This document shows, in pieces, positions 51,694-61,041 of a stretch of DNA of 64,000 nt. Each line of letters starts with the position of its first letter. Positions within the stretch are counted from its first letter, which is position 1. Location of the stretch: contig NZ_VSEY01000030.1 in NCBI RefSeq assembly GCF_008086045.1, positions 1 through 64,000 of the forward strand, given 5' to 3'. Origin of the DNA: Nonomuraea sp. PA05. GTDB lineage: Bacteria > Actinomycetota > Actinomycetes > Streptosporangiales > Streptosporangiaceae. Below the pieces are notes generated by a model. That model was not told the DNA's origin. It saw only the letters and a list, made by a program, of their open reading frames with translations, and did no database searches. The position numbers were made by a program, and so were the translations under genes.

Positions 51694-52299
51694 TCAAGCC
51701 TCCTCAGGGAGAGTTTCCCCGTGACGAGCCCGCCAAGCGCGGACAGCGTGCAAAGGGGGCAGGCCGGTCTCCGGTGACGCCACCAGCACCCGGCACCCCG
51801 CCGCCAGGGCCGCCGCGATCCCCGCCGGGCTGTCCTCGATGGCCACGCACCTCGACGGCGCGGCCCCCAGCCGCCTGGCCGCCTCCAGGTACGGATCGGG
51901 CCACGGCTTCCCCCGCTCCGTGTCCTCGTTCGTGATCACCAGGTCGAACGCGTGCCCCAGCCGTGGCAGCACCAGCTCCACGATGCTCCGGGGAGAGGCG
52001 CTGACCAGCGCGGTGGGGATGGCGCTGGCGGCCAGGCCGGCGAGCAGTTCGGGCGCTCCCCGCACCACGGTCAGGTCCTGGTGGATGCGTTCGGCGAAGG
52101 CGTCGGTGAGGGGACCGGTGAGGGTGACGGAGCCGAGGTGGACGGCCACGTCCTCGATGGTGCGCCCGTGGACGAAGGGGACGTCCGCGTCGGTGAGCGG
52201 ACGTCCCGCGACGGCGGCGACGGCCTGCCACCACAGCCCTTCCGTGTCCACCAGGGTGCCGTCCATGTCGAGCAGGACGGCCGCCGGGTCAGACGGCAT
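51694..52299 (-). CDS. HAD family phosphatase (beta-phosphoglucomutase-like)
   Basis: A 201-residue HAD hydrolase. Motif I is DMDGTLVDTE (11-20), motif II Ser is in LVSASP near 107, motif III Lys in GKPWPDPYL near 140, and motif IV IEDSPAGIAAA near 162. The small helical cap marks subfamily IA, close to sugar-phosphate phosphatases. The start overlaps the ABC ATPase stop by 11 bases, making it the fifth gene of the import operon. It may dephosphorylate the imported compound. Phosphonatase activity is possible but the typical cap lysine was not identified. Confidence 0.9.
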   Translation of the reverse strand: MPSDPAAVLLDMDGTLVDTEGLWWQAVAAVAGRPLTDADVPFVHGRTIEDVAVHLGSVTLTGPLTDAFAERIHQDLTVVRGAPELLAGLAASAIPTALVSASPRSIVELVLPRLGHAFDLVITNEDTERGKPWPDPYLEAARRLGAAPSRCVAIEDSPAGIAAALAAGCRVLVASPETGLPPLHAVRAWRARHGETLPEEA

Positions 52300-53362
52300 C
52301 GGCGGCCACGACGGGGGCGGGGACAGTGACGGTGCGGGCCGCCACGAGGACGGGCCGCTCCACCAGGCGCACCTGGACGCGAGCGCCGGGGCCGAGCGTG
52401 GCGGCCTCGTGGCCGGGCACGTCGGCGAGCACCTCGCCGCCCTCGACGGCGAGGCGCAGCCGTACGGAGGCGCCGCGGAAGGAGGCGGCCAGCACCTCGG
52501 ACGGTCCGTCGTCGGCCGGGACGACCCGGACGGCTTCCGGACGGACCAGCACGTCCACGGACGGATCCGCCGGAACGGGACCGTCCACGGGCAGGAGCTG
52601 GCCGAGGACCGTGACCTGGGCGCCGGAGACCTGCCCGGCCAGGTGGTTCATGGTGCCGACGAACTCGGCCACGAACGGCGTGGCGGGGCGGTCGTACACC
52701 TCGGCGGGCGCGCCGACCTGCTCCAGCCGTCCGTCGCGCAGCACCGCGACCCGGTCGGCGATCGACAGGGCCTCCTCCTGGTCGTGGGTGACGAAGACGG
52801 TGGTGATGCCCAGGTCGAGCTGGAGGCGGCGGATCTCCTCGCGCAGCGCGACCCGTACCTTGGCGTCCAGCGCGGACAGCGGCTCGTCGAGCAGCAGCAC
52901 GCGCGGCTCCAGGGCGAGCGCGCGGGCCAGCGCGACGCGCTGCTGCTGGCCGCCGGAGAGCTGGTGCGGGTAGCGGTCGGCGTGCGTCGGCAGGCCGACG
53001 AGTTCGAGCAGTTCGGCGGCCCTGGCGTGCCTGGTGGCCACGGGGACCTTGCGGACGCGCAGGCCGAAGGCGACGTTGTCGCGGGCGTTCAGGTTGGGGA
53101 AGAGGGAGTAGGACTGGAAGACCATGCCCGCGTCCCGCTTGTTGGCGGGGACGTCGGTGACGTCCTTGCCGTCCACCAGAACGGCGCCCGAGTCGGGCCG
53201 TTCGAACCCGGCCACGCAGCGCAGCGCCGTCGTCTTGCCGCAGCCCGAGGGGCCGAGCAGGGCGACGAACTCGCCGGGCGCGATGACGAGGTCGAGGCCG
53301 TCGAGCGCGACCGTCTTGCCGAACGTCCGCCGCAGCGCCCGGAACTCCACCGATGCGGTCAT
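52289..53362 (-). CDS. ABC importer ATP-binding protein (PotA/FbpC/PhnT-like)
   Basis: A 357-residue ATPase. Walker A is GPSGCGKTT (about 37-45), Q-loop FQSYSLFP, signature LSGGQQQRV, Walker B LLLDEPLSALD and H-loop THD. A TOBE regulatory domain covers about 270-355. It starts at ATG 53362, overlapping the permease stop by four bases. This branch serves polyamine, iron or 2-aminoethylphosphonate importers. It powers the two permeases encoded immediately upstream in the operon. Confidence 0.94.
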   Translation of the reverse strand: MTASVEFRALRRTFGKTVALDGLDLVIAPGEFVALLGPSGCGKTTALRCVAGFERPDSGAVLVDGKDVTDVPANKRDAGMVFQSYSLFPNLNARDNVAFGLRVRKVPVATRHARAAELLELVGLPTHADRYPHQLSGGQQQRVALARALALEPRVLLLDEPLSALDAKVRVALREEIRRLQLDLGITTVFVTHDQEEALSIADRVAVLRDGRLEQVGAPAEVYDRPATPFVAEFVGTMNHLAGQVSGAQVTVLGQLLPVDGPVPADPSVDVLVRPEAVRVVPADDGPSEVLAASFRGASVRLRLAVEGGEVLADVPGHEAATLGPGARVQVRLVERPVLVAARTVTVPAPVVAADAV

Positions 53363-54210
53363 TTCCCCCCCTTTTTCCTGCTGAAGACCGTGGACACGGC
53401 CAGCAAGAGCAGCCAGATGAGCAGCAGGCTCAGGATCGACACCGCGACCGAGAGCTGCCCCTTGGACCCCGACACGGTCACGATCCACACCGCGAACGGC
53501 TCGTAGCCGAGCAGGCTCGCCACGGTGTACTCGCCCAGCACCAGCGCCAGCGTCAGGAACGACGCGCTGGCCAGCGCCGAGCGCAGGTTGGGCACCACGA
53601 CCCGCATGAGCACGTACGGCCACGACGCCCCGAGGTTGCGGGCCGCCTCGACGAGGGTCCGCACGTCCATGGTGCGCAGCCCGGCGTCCAGCGACCGGTA
53701 CACGAACGGCAGCACCAGCACCACGTACGCCAGCACCAGCACCACGGGGAACGCCGGGTCCTGCACGGCGATCAGGGTGGCCCAGAACGGCGTCGGGGCC
53801 AGCAGGTCGGTCCCGCCGCGCAGCGCCGTGCCGATCCCGACCACGAACGTGATCGGCGGCACGATCAGCGGCAGCGTGCACAGCACCTCCATGACGGGCC
53901 GCAGCCGGGGCGCGAAGAGCCGGACGGCCAGCATCGCGGGCAGCGTCAGCAGCAGCACGAGCACGATGGTGGCCACGGACAGCCCGAGCGAGAGCGACAG
54001 CGACCGGACGAAGCCCTCGGCCGTGAGCAGTTCCCCGTACGCCGACAGCGACACGCCGGCGGTGGGCGTGTAGACCGTGTACCAGAAGGCGGTGCCCAGG
54101 GGCACCAGGAAGTAGATCGCGGCGAGCAGGAACACCAGCCCGCGCCACCAGGCCCGCCGGGGGCGCGTGGCGGTGCCGGAGACCCGTTCCAGGCCGGTCA
54201 GTGCAGCCAT
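53359..54210 (-). CDS. ABC importer permease 2 (PotC-like)
   Basis: A 283-residue inner-membrane permease with six helices and the EAA loop EAARNLGASWPYVLMRVVVP (about 195-215). The start at ATG 54210 overlaps the previous permease gene by 13 bases; longer frames run into that gene and are artefacts. The tail ends in RKKGGK on the cytoplasmic side. It forms the channel with permease 1. Confidence 0.93.
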   Translation of the reverse strand: MAALTGLERVSGTATRPRRAWWRGLVFLLAAIYFLVPLGTAFWYTVYTPTAGVSLSAYGELLTAEGFVRSLSLSLGLSVATIVLVLLLTLPAMLAVRLFAPRLRPVMEVLCTLPLIVPPITFVVGIGTALRGGTDLLAPTPFWATLIAVQDPAFPVVLVLAYVVLVLPFVYRSLDAGLRTMDVRTLVEAARNLGASWPYVLMRVVVPNLRSALASASFLTLALVLGEYTVASLLGYEPFAVWIVTVSGSKGQLSVAVSILSLLLIWLLLLAVSTVFSRKKGGK

Positions 54211-55025
54211 CGGGAGGTCCTCCTCTGCAGCGGCAGGTAGATCGCCATGACGAGCCCGGCGACCACGACCATGTCGAGGCTGAGCGCCAGCGCGATGTTC
54301 TCGTAGCCGATCAGCACGTCGCCGGTCAGCGCGCTGGCGATCTTCAGGGTGACGAGCGGGACGACGGTGCCGACCATGGCGTTCGCGGTGGCGTACGCGG
54401 AGAAGGCGCCGCCGAACAGCAGCACGAACCCGCCGAGCATGGCCGGCGCCAGCACGGGCAGCGCGACGAGGCGCCAGTAGTGCCAGGCGGTGGCCCCGCT
54501 GTTCGCCGCCGCCTCGTACCACTGCGGGCGCAGCCCGTCGAGGGCGGGGGCCATGGTCAGCACCATGAGCGGGATGGAGAAGTACAGGTAGACCACGACC
54601 AGCCCCCAGAACGTGTACAGGGAGCCGGAGGGCAGCCCCACCAGGCCGCTGACCACGCCGGAGTTGCCGAGCGTGGCGATCCAGAAGAACGCCAGCGGCA
54701 CCCCGCCGAAGTTGGCCAGCACGCCGGACGCGGTCAGCACGGCGTCGCGCAGCAGCGTGCTGCGCGAGGCCACGATGGCGTACGCGAGGAACGTGCCGAG
54801 CACGGCCCCGAGCACCGCCACCACGGCCGACAGCCGCACGCTGCCGAGCATGGCGGTGAGGTAGCCGCCCTGGAGGCTCTGCGACACGTTGGCCAGGCTG
54901 AGCCGGCCCTGCGCGGTGAACGCCCCCGCCACCAGCACGATGGCGGGAACGCCGAACACGAGCGTGAAGAACGCCAGCAGCGGCAGCGCTCCGAGCCAGC
55001 CCCTGGACGATCGGGAGCGGGTCAT
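54198..55025 (-). CDS. ABC importer permease 1 (PotB-like)
   Basis: A 275-residue permease with six helices and the EAA loop EAAANSGATAWHYWRLVALP (about 170-190). The start at ATG 55025 overlaps the binding-protein stop by four bases (ATGA). Together with permease 2 it forms the transmembrane pore. Every junction in this five-gene operon overlaps, showing tight translational coupling. Confidence 0.93.
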   Translation of the reverse strand: MTRSRSSRGWLGALPLLAFFTLVFGVPAIVLVAGAFTAQGRLSLANVSQSLQGGYLTAMLGSVRLSAVVAVLGAVLGTFLAYAIVASRSTLLRDAVLTASGVLANFGGVPLAFFWIATLGNSGVVSGLVGLPSGSLYTFWGLVVVYLYFSIPLMVLTMAPALDGLRPQWYEAAANSGATAWHYWRLVALPVLAPAMLGGFVLLFGGAFSAYATANAMVGTVVPLVTLKIASALTGDVLIGYENIALALSLDMVVVAGLVMAIYLPLQRRTSRWLH

Positions 55026-56176
55026 CCCGAGATCGCGGTGTCCCAGCCGGCGGCCAGCTTGGCCTTGGCCGCGTCCACCTGCTCGGGCGTCGGGAACGCC
55101 GGCTCGCCCTCGACGGCGGGCAGGTTGGCGGTCAGCGTCTTGTCCACGGTGCCGTCGGCGGTCATCGCGGGCAGCAGGACGGGGCGGGCGAAGCCCTTGA
55201 GGTAGAGGTTCTGGCCTTCGGCGCTGTAGAGGTACTCCTGCCACAGGCGGGCGGCGGCCGGGTGCGGGGCGTCCTTGTTGACGGCCTGGGCGTACATCTG
55301 GAAGTACTTGCCGTCGGTGGGCACGTTCACCTTCCAGTCGATGCCCTTGGCGGTGAGCTGGGGCGCGTAGGCGGCGTTGTTGTAGTCCCAGTCGATGCTG
55401 ATCTTGGTCTCGCCGTTCTCGATGGTGGCGGGCGTGGTCTCGACCGGGTTGTAGTTGCCGGCGTCCTTGAGCTTCTTGAAGAAGTCGATGCCGGGCTGGA
55501 TGTCGTCGAAGGAGCCGCCGTTGGCGATGGCGGCGGCGTACACGCCTGCGAAGGCCGAGCCGGACTCGGTCGGGTTGCCGTTCATCGCGACCTGCCCCTT
55601 GTACTCGGGCTTGAGCAGGTCGGCGAAGCTCGTCGGGCAGGTCTTGATCTTCTTGGCGTCGCAGCCGATGGAGACGTAGCCGCCGTAGTCGTTGACCCAC
55701 AGCCCCGTCGGCTCCTTCTGGCCCTCGGGGATCTTGTCGAACGCCTGCACCTTGTACGGCGCGAACAATCCCTCCTTGGCCCCGCTGATCGCGAACGACT
55801 GGCCGAGGTCGAGCACGTCGGGGGCGCGGTCCTGGCCCTTGCGCGTCTTGACGGCGTTGATCTCGTCGGCGCTGGCCGCGTCGGGGGTCTCGCTCTCGAT
55901 CTTGATGCCGTACTTGGCCTGGAACTTCTCGATGATCTCGCCGTAGTTGGCCCAGTCGGGCGGCAGGGCGATGACGTGCAGCGTGCCCTCCTTCTTGGCC
56001 GCCTCGACCAGCTTGTCCAGCCCGCCGAAGTCGGCGGCGGACGTGGCGGTGGCGGCGTTCACCCCGCCTTGTGAGGCCTGGGTGGTCTGCTGGGTGCCGG
56101 GAGCGGCGCCGCACGCCGCGGTGACTAGGGTCAGGGTCGCGGCGGCTGCGGCCGCACGGGCGCGAGGTGTGAACAC
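55022..56176 (-). CDS. ABC importer substrate-binding lipoprotein (SBP_bac_6/AfuA-like)
   Basis: A 384-residue lipoprotein starting at GTG 56176 right behind GGAGG; the frame to 56206 or beyond has no better site. The lipobox VTAAC places the lipidated Cys at 22. The mature protein has the two-lobed pattern of PotD/AfuA-type binding proteins: ALPPDWANYGEIIEKFQAKYG, APDVLDLGQSFA, VSIGCDAKKIKTCPTSF and SIDWDYNNAAYAP. Ligand classes include polyamines, iron, phosphosugars and 2-aminoethylphosphonate; the HAD enzyme and UTRA regulator favour a phosphorylated organic compound. First gene of the operon. Confidence 0.92.
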   Translation of the reverse strand: MFTPRARAAAAAATLTLVTAACGAAPGTQQTTQASQGGVNAATATSAADFGGLDKLVEAAKKEGTLHVIALPPDWANYGEIIEKFQAKYGIKIESETPDAASADEINAVKTRKGQDRAPDVLDLGQSFAISGAKEGLFAPYKVQAFDKIPEGQKEPTGLWVNDYGGYVSIGCDAKKIKTCPTSFADLLKPEYKGQVAMNGNPTESGSAFAGVYAAAIANGGSFDDIQPGIDFFKKLKDAGNYNPVETTPATIENGETKISIDWDYNNAAYAPQLTAKGIDWKVNVPTDGKYFQMYAQAVNKDAPHPAAARLWQEYLYSAEGQNLYLKGFARPVLLPAMTADGTVDKTLTANLPAVEGEPAFPTPEQVDAAKAKLAAGWDTAISG

Positions 56177-56219
56177 GACGCCTCCACTTTCCAGGGGGTG
56201 TGGCAAGAACGTAGGGGAA

Positions 56220-56233
56220 CTTGTACAAACAAG
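56220..56233. promoter_or_regulatory. Putative GntR operator
   Basis: CTTGT (56220-56224) ... ACAAG (56229-56233) with an embedded TTGTACAA palindrome (56221-56228), in the 112-base gap between the divergent transporter operon and gntR gene. AT-rich relative to its surroundings. Confidence 0.6.
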
Positions 56234-56288
56234 CGAGCACCAGTTAGTCGCATCAATGTTGCTCTTTCGTGAATGGGAAGGATCGGGG

Positions 56289-57056
56289 ATGGTTGCGCGC
56301 TATGAACGGATCGCCGATGAGCTGCGGGACGAGATCCTGTCCGGCGCTCATCCGATCGGTTCCCAGCTCCCCAGCGAGGCGGAGCTGGCGGAGCGCCACG
56401 GCGCGGCGCGCGGCACCGTACGCCAGGCGATCGCCGTGCTGGCCGCCGAGGGGCTGGTCGGCTCCCGGCAGGGCGCCAGGCGGATCGTGCTCGGCAGGAC
56501 GCGCAGCCAGAGCTTCGCCGAGTTGCACAGCTTCGCCCAGTGGGCACGCGCGAACGGTTACCGCTACGGTGGCCAGGTGATCGCCCAGCGCCGCAGGGCC
56601 GCACGGGGCCCCGAGTCCGCCAGGCTGGGTTCCTCGGAGGTGCTGGAGGTGCTGCGTGTGCGCACGCTGGAGAGCGAACCCGTGCTGCTGGAGCGGACGG
56701 TGTACGCGGAGTGGGTGGCGGGCGCGGTCGAGAAGCTGCCCGCCGACTGCGAGTCGGTTACCGAGGCGCTGTACGACTCCATCGGCCTCGTGTTCGCTTA
56801 CGGCGAGCACCTCATCGACGCGGTCCCGGCGGGGGCGCAGGACGCCCGCCTGCTGGGAGTGCGCCGCGGCAGCCCGCTGCTGCGCCAGCGCAGGACCACG
56901 ACCACCCACGAGGGCCGTCCCGTGGAGTCCTCCGACGACCGTTACCGCGCAGGCAGCGTGGCCTTCAGCATCCGCAACTCGATCGGCGCCAACCCGCTCG
57001 TACGGCAGGCCGGCGACTTGCGTTTCGGCGCCGGAGAACATATGTTCGAGTCATAG
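56289..57056 (+). CDS. GntR/HutC family regulator with UTRA domain
   Basis: A 255-residue regulator starting at ATG 56289 after GGAAGG. The winged helix is at about 4-70 (ERIADELRDEILSGAHPIGSQLPSEAELAERHGAARGTVR is the classic GntR pattern). The UTRA ligand domain covers about 90-245, ending with YRAGSVAFSIRNS. It is divergent from the five-gene ABC operon and most likely controls it. UTRA ligands are often sugar phosphates, histidine derivatives or phosphonates. It is followed 58 bases later by the DUF6504 gene, which is functionally unrelated. Confidence 0.93.
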   Translation: MVARYERIADELRDEILSGAHPIGSQLPSEAELAERHGAARGTVRQAIAVLAAEGLVGSRQGARRIVLGRTRSQSFAELHSFAQWARANGYRYGGQVIAQRRRAARGPESARLGSSEVLEVLRVRTLESEPVLLERTVYAEWVAGAVEKLPADCESVTEALYDSIGLVFAYGEHLIDAVPAGAQDARLLGVRRGSPLLRQRRTTTTHEGRPVESSDDRYRAGSVAFSIRNSIGANPLVRQAGDLRFGAGEHMFES

Positions 57057-57114
57057 CACCCGCCTTCCCCCGGGTGGCTCAACATACGGACCAGAGCCGC
57101 GGGGAGAAGCGATC

Positions 57115-57381
57115 TTGAGCAGACTCTATGGCGATCCGATAGAGGTGTGGACCCGAGACGGGGAGCCGACCCAGTTCGTCTGGCGCGACCGGCTCTACCT
57201 CGTCCGCCGCGTCCTCGATCAGTGGGTGGTCGCGCGCGAATGGTGGAAGACCGGCGAGGGCGACCCCGGCGAGCGCCAGTTCTGGCGGGTGGAGGCCAGC
57301 CCCGGCCGCGAGGTCGGCTCCTACGAGCTGCGTTACGACACCGCAGGCAACGGCTGGCTGCTGATGAGGGCGTGGGACTGA
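57115..57381 (+). CDS. DUF6504 small protein, dnaE2-associated
   Basis: An 88-residue protein starting at TTG 57115, eight bases after GGGGAG. It shows LYGDPIEVWTRDGEPTQFVWRDRLYLVRRVLDQWV, then EWWKTGEG and FWRVEASPG, and ends in the beta strands YELRYDTAGNGWLLMRAWD. This small beta-rich, Trp-rich family is found just before error-prone dnaE2 in actinomycete mutasome loci. Its stop overlaps the dnaE2 start by one base. Function unknown; a role with the translesion polymerase is inferred from conservation of the arrangement. Confidence 0.82.
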   Translation: MSRLYGDPIEVWTRDGEPTQFVWRDRLYLVRRVLDQWVVAREWWKTGEGDPGERQFWRVEASPGREVGSYELRYDTAGNGWLLMRAWD

Positions 57382-60300
57382 TGGCGCCCCCGTTCCCGCA
57401 CCTCCACGTGAGCTCCGCCTACTCCATGCGCTACGGCACCGCCTTCCCGCGGGCACTGGTGAACCGCGCGGCGGAGCACGGGATGGACATCCTCGCCCTG
57501 ACCGACCGCGACGGCCTCTACGGCGCGGTCAAGCACGTCCAGGCGTGCGCGGACGCCGGCATCGCGCCGGTCGTCGGCGTGGACCTGGCGCTCGACGCCC
57601 CCGCCCCGGCCTTCAACCCGGTGCCGGGAGGCCGCAGGCCGCGCCCGCGAACCGGCGCCGACGCGGAGGACCGCGTCACCGTGCTGGCCCGCGGCAAGGG
57701 CTGGTCCCGCCTGTGCCGCCTGGTCACGGCCGCGCACCACGCGGGGGAGCGCGGCGCGCCCAAGGTGACCCGCGAGCTGGTCGGCGAGTGGGCCGGCGGC
57801 CCCGGCGAGCACGGGTTCGGCGCGGAGGACGGGCTCGTGGTGCTGCTCGGCCCCAGGTCCGACGTGGGCCGCGCGGTGGCCGACCGGCGCGACGAGCACG
57901 CCATGGCGCTGCTCGGCAGGTGGCGCGCCGCCGTGCCCGGTGTGGTGATCGAGCTGGTCGACCAGTACGGCTTCCGCGACGCCACCACCGCCGTGCGCAT
58001 GCTCGGCCTGGCCGAGACCATGGGCGTGCCCGCCGTCCTGACCAACGCCGTCCGCTACCTCGACCCCGCCGACCACCAGGTCGGCGACGTGCTCGACGCG
58101 GCCCGCCAGCTCGTCCCGCTGCACCCGCGCCACCTGGAGCGCACCACCTCCCACGCCTACCTCAAGAGCACCAAGGAGATGTGGCAGGTGGCGGCCAAGG
58201 TGTGCGGCGCCGACCAGGAGCGGGTGGGCAGGCTGCTGTTCACCACCAGGCGGCTGGCCGAGGCGTGCGCGATGGAGCCGCTCGACCTGCTCGCGCTGCG
58301 CAACGACCCGCCGGGCCTGCACCTGCCGGAGATCGGCCGCGACCCCGTGCCGCTGCTGCGCCACCGGGTCGAGGACGGCCTGTTCAGACGCGGCCTCGAC
58401 CGCTCGGGCGACGCCAGGCGGCGCCTGGACGACGAGATGGCCATCATCGAACGCAAGCGCCTGTCCGGCTACTTCATCGCCGTGGCCGGCATCACGGACA
58501 TGATCCGCGACAGGGGCATCCGCTGCGCCATCCGCGGCTCAGGCGCCGGCAGCCTGGTCAACTACCTCATCGGCATCGGCGAGGTGAACCCGCTCGAACA
58601 CGGCCTGCTCATGGAGCGCTTCCTGTCGGAGGGCCGCGTCGGGCTGCCCGACATCGACGTGGACGTCGAGTCGGCCCGCCGCCTCGACTGCTACCAGGCC
58701 ATCTTCGACCGCTACGGCGAGTCCAGGGTGGCGTGCGTGTCCATGATGGAGACCTACCGGGCCCGCAGCGCCATCCGCGACGTCGCCGGGGCGATGGGCC
58801 TGCCGCCGCACGAGATCGACGCCATCGCCAAGGCGTTCCCGCACATCAGGGCCAAGCAGATCACCGCGTCCCTGGAAGACCTGCCCGAGCTGCGCGAGAG
58901 CAGGCTCGGCGAGGCCGGGCTCGACCGCGTGTTCCGGCTGGCCGAGAAGCTCGACGGGCTGCCCAGGCACATCGCGCTGCACCCGTGCGGCGTGCTGATC
59001 GGCAACGCCGGGCTGCGCGACCGCACGCCGGTGGAACGCAGCCTGCTGGAGTTCCCGATGTCGCAGTTCGACAAGGACGACGTCGAGGAGGCCGGGCTGC
59101 TCAAGCTCGACGTGCTGGGCGTGCGGATGCAGTCGGCCCTGGCGTACGCGCTGAGCGAGGTCAAGCGCGTGGACGACGTCGTGATCGAGCTGGACACCCA
59201 GCAGGGCGACGACCCCGAGGTCCAGTACGTGCCGCACGACGACCAGGACACCTACGACATGATCTGCGCCGCCCGCACCCTCGGCTGCTTCCAGATCGAG
59301 TCGCCGGGCCAGCGCGAGCTGGTCGCCAAGCTGGAGCCGCGCAAGATGCACGACCTGATCGTGGACATCTCGCTGTTCCGCCCTGGGCCGGTCAACTCCG
59401 ACATGGTCACCCCCTACCTGGAGGCCAGGGGCGGGTGGCGGCAGCCGTACTACCCGCACGAGCGGCTGCGGGAGGCGCTGAGCGAGACGCACGGCGTCGT
59501 GGTCTTCCACGAGCAGGTGCTGAAGATCATCTCGGTGATGACCGGGCGCGACCTGTCCTACGCCGAGAAGCTGCGGCGCACGCTCGACACGCCGGAGGGC
59601 CGGGCCAGGGTGCGCCGGGCGTTCGTCCCCCTGGCCCAGGCCAACGGGTTCGACGCCGCGGCCGTGGAGCGGGCCTGGCAGGTGCTGGACGCGTTCGGCT
59701 CGTTCGGGTTCTGCAAGGCGCACGCGGCGGCGTTCGCGCTGCCCACGTACCAGTCGGCCTGGCTCAAGCGGCACCACGCGGCGGCGTTCTTCGCCGGGGT
59801 GCTCACGCACGAGCCCGGCATGTACCCGCCGCGCGTCATCATCGACGAGGCCAGGCAGTGCGGGGTGCAGATCCTGCCGCTCGACATCAACAACTCGGGC
59901 AAGGACTGGCAGGTGGAGCGGCTCGGGCCGCGCGTCGAGGTTCGCGTGCGGCCCGCCGACCTGCCCGCCGACCCGGGCGACGCCCGGCAGCGGGTCAGAA
60001 ACTTCAAGATCTCGGAGATCGGCAAGGGGTACGCGCTGCGGGTGCCGTTCTCGGCGATCAAGGGCGTGAGCGAGGCCGAGGTCGAACGCATGGTGGCGGG
60101 GCAGCCGTACACGTCGCTGGCCGACTTCTGGGACCGGGCCAGGCCCTCACGGCCCACGATCGAACGGATCGTCCAGGTCGGCGGCCTCGACGCGCTGCAC
60201 GACCTGCACCCGGGCGACGGGCGCCGCTGGCGTCCCGGCGAGCTGACCAGACGCGACCTGATCGCCCACGTCGGCGCGCTCGACCGCGCGTCGGCGATCG

Positions 60301-61034
60301 GCGTGCAGGCGGGCCCGCGCAGGTCCAAACGCTACAACTCGCACATGGACCTCTCCAGGAACGCGGCTCCCCCGGCGGTGCAACTCCCGCTCGGGTTCGG
60401 CGAGAGGATGTCGCCGGGGGAGCTGCCCGAGATGACGGAGACGGAGATGGTCGAGGCCGAGCTGGAGATTCTCGGCATCGACGTCAGCAAACACGTCATC
60501 AGCTTCCACGACGAGCTCCTCGACGCGCTGGGCGTGGTGCGTTCCAGAGACCTGCTCACCCGGCGCAACGGGACGGAGATCCTCGTCGCCGGGGTCAAGG
60601 TGGCCACCCAGACGCCGGCCATCCGCTCGGGCCAGCGCGTCATCTTCACCACCCTCGACGACTCGACGGGGCCGATCGACCTGACCTTCTTCGAATCGGT
60701 GCAGGGGCGGTGCGCGTCCATCGTCTTCGGGTCGTGGCTCATGCTGGCCATGGGGGTGGTGCGGCGCACGGGGGCGCGGGCGGTGTCGCTGCGGGCGGTC
60801 GACTGCTGGAACCTGGCCGACCTCGACGCGCTGTGGCGGTCCCGGGGGATCGAGGCGGTGCGGGCCGCCGTCGAGCGCGCGCCGGAGGAGCTGGCGGGGG
60901 TCGGCGGGCGCAAGATCGAGTACGCCAACGGGTACCGCCTGTCGCCCTACTCCGACCTCGCCCCAGCCGTCACCAACGCGCCCCGGCAGCTCTGGCACTC
61001 CAGCCCGGGCAGCTCCGGCCCCACGGCGGCCTGA
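57381..61034 (+). CDS. dnaE2: Error-prone DNA polymerase III alpha subunit, DnaE2
   Basis: A 1217-residue C-family polymerase. The N-terminal PHP domain begins HLHVSSAYSMRYG (His7, His9), and TDRDGLYGAVKH follows. The palm carries GSGAGSLVNYLIGIG and the catalytic PDIDVDVE near 422-429. Further landmarks are FHEQVLKIISVMTG, the fingers/finger-tip SFGFCKAHAAAFALPTYQSAW, a helix-hairpin-helix, and an OB fold (about 1065-1150, VAGVKVATQTPAI). DnaE2 performs SOS-induced translesion synthesis, normally with ImuA and ImuB, which are absent here. The start at ATG 57381 overlaps the DUF6504 stop. Longer frames on this strand are shadows. It converges with a DUF4328 gene after 7 bases. Confidence 0.93.
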   Translation: MAPPFPHLHVSSAYSMRYGTAFPRALVNRAAEHGMDILALTDRDGLYGAVKHVQACADAGIAPVVGVDLALDAPAPAFNPVPGGRRPRPRTGADAEDRVTVLARGKGWSRLCRLVTAAHHAGERGAPKVTRELVGEWAGGPGEHGFGAEDGLVVLLGPRSDVGRAVADRRDEHAMALLGRWRAAVPGVVIELVDQYGFRDATTAVRMLGLAETMGVPAVLTNAVRYLDPADHQVGDVLDAARQLVPLHPRHLERTTSHAYLKSTKEMWQVAAKVCGADQERVGRLLFTTRRLAEACAMEPLDLLALRNDPPGLHLPEIGRDPVPLLRHRVEDGLFRRGLDRSGDARRRLDDEMAIIERKRLSGYFIAVAGITDMIRDRGIRCAIRGSGAGSLVNYLIGIGEVNPLEHGLLMERFLSEGRVGLPDIDVDVESARRLDCYQAIFDRYGESRVACVSMMETYRARSAIRDVAGAMGLPPHEIDAIAKAFPHIRAKQITASLEDLPELRESRLGEAGLDRVFRLAEKLDGLPRHIALHPCGVLIGNAGLRDRTPVERSLLEFPMSQFDKDDVEEAGLLKLDVLGVRMQSALAYALSEVKRVDDVVIELDTQQGDDPEVQYVPHDDQDTYDMICAARTLGCFQIESPGQRELVAKLEPRKMHDLIVDISLFRPGPVNSDMVTPYLEARGGWRQPYYPHERLREALSETHGVVVFHEQVLKIISVMTGRDLSYAEKLRRTLDTPEGRARVRRAFVPLAQANGFDAAAVERAWQVLDAFGSFGFCKAHAAAFALPTYQSAWLKRHHAAAFFAGVLTHEPGMYPPRVIIDEARQCGVQILPLDINNSGKDWQVERLGPRVEVRVRPADLPADPGDARQRVRNFKISEIGKGYALRVPFSAIKGVSEAEVERMVAGQPYTSLADFWDRARPSRPTIERIVQVGGLDALHDLHPGDGRRWRPGELTRRDLIAHVGALDRASAIGVQAGPRRSKRYNSHMDLSRNAAPPAVQLPLGFGERMSPGELPEMTETEMVEAELEILGIDVSKHVISFHDELLDALGVVRSRDLLTRRNGTEILVAGVKVATQTPAIRSGQRVIFTTLDDSTGPIDLTFFESVQGRCASIVFGSWLMLAMGVVRRTGARAVSLRAVDCWNLADLDALWRSRGIEAVRAAVERAPEELAGVGGRKIEYANGYRLSPYSDLAPAVTNAPRQLWHSSPGSSGPTAA

Positions 61035-61041
61035 CGGGCGC

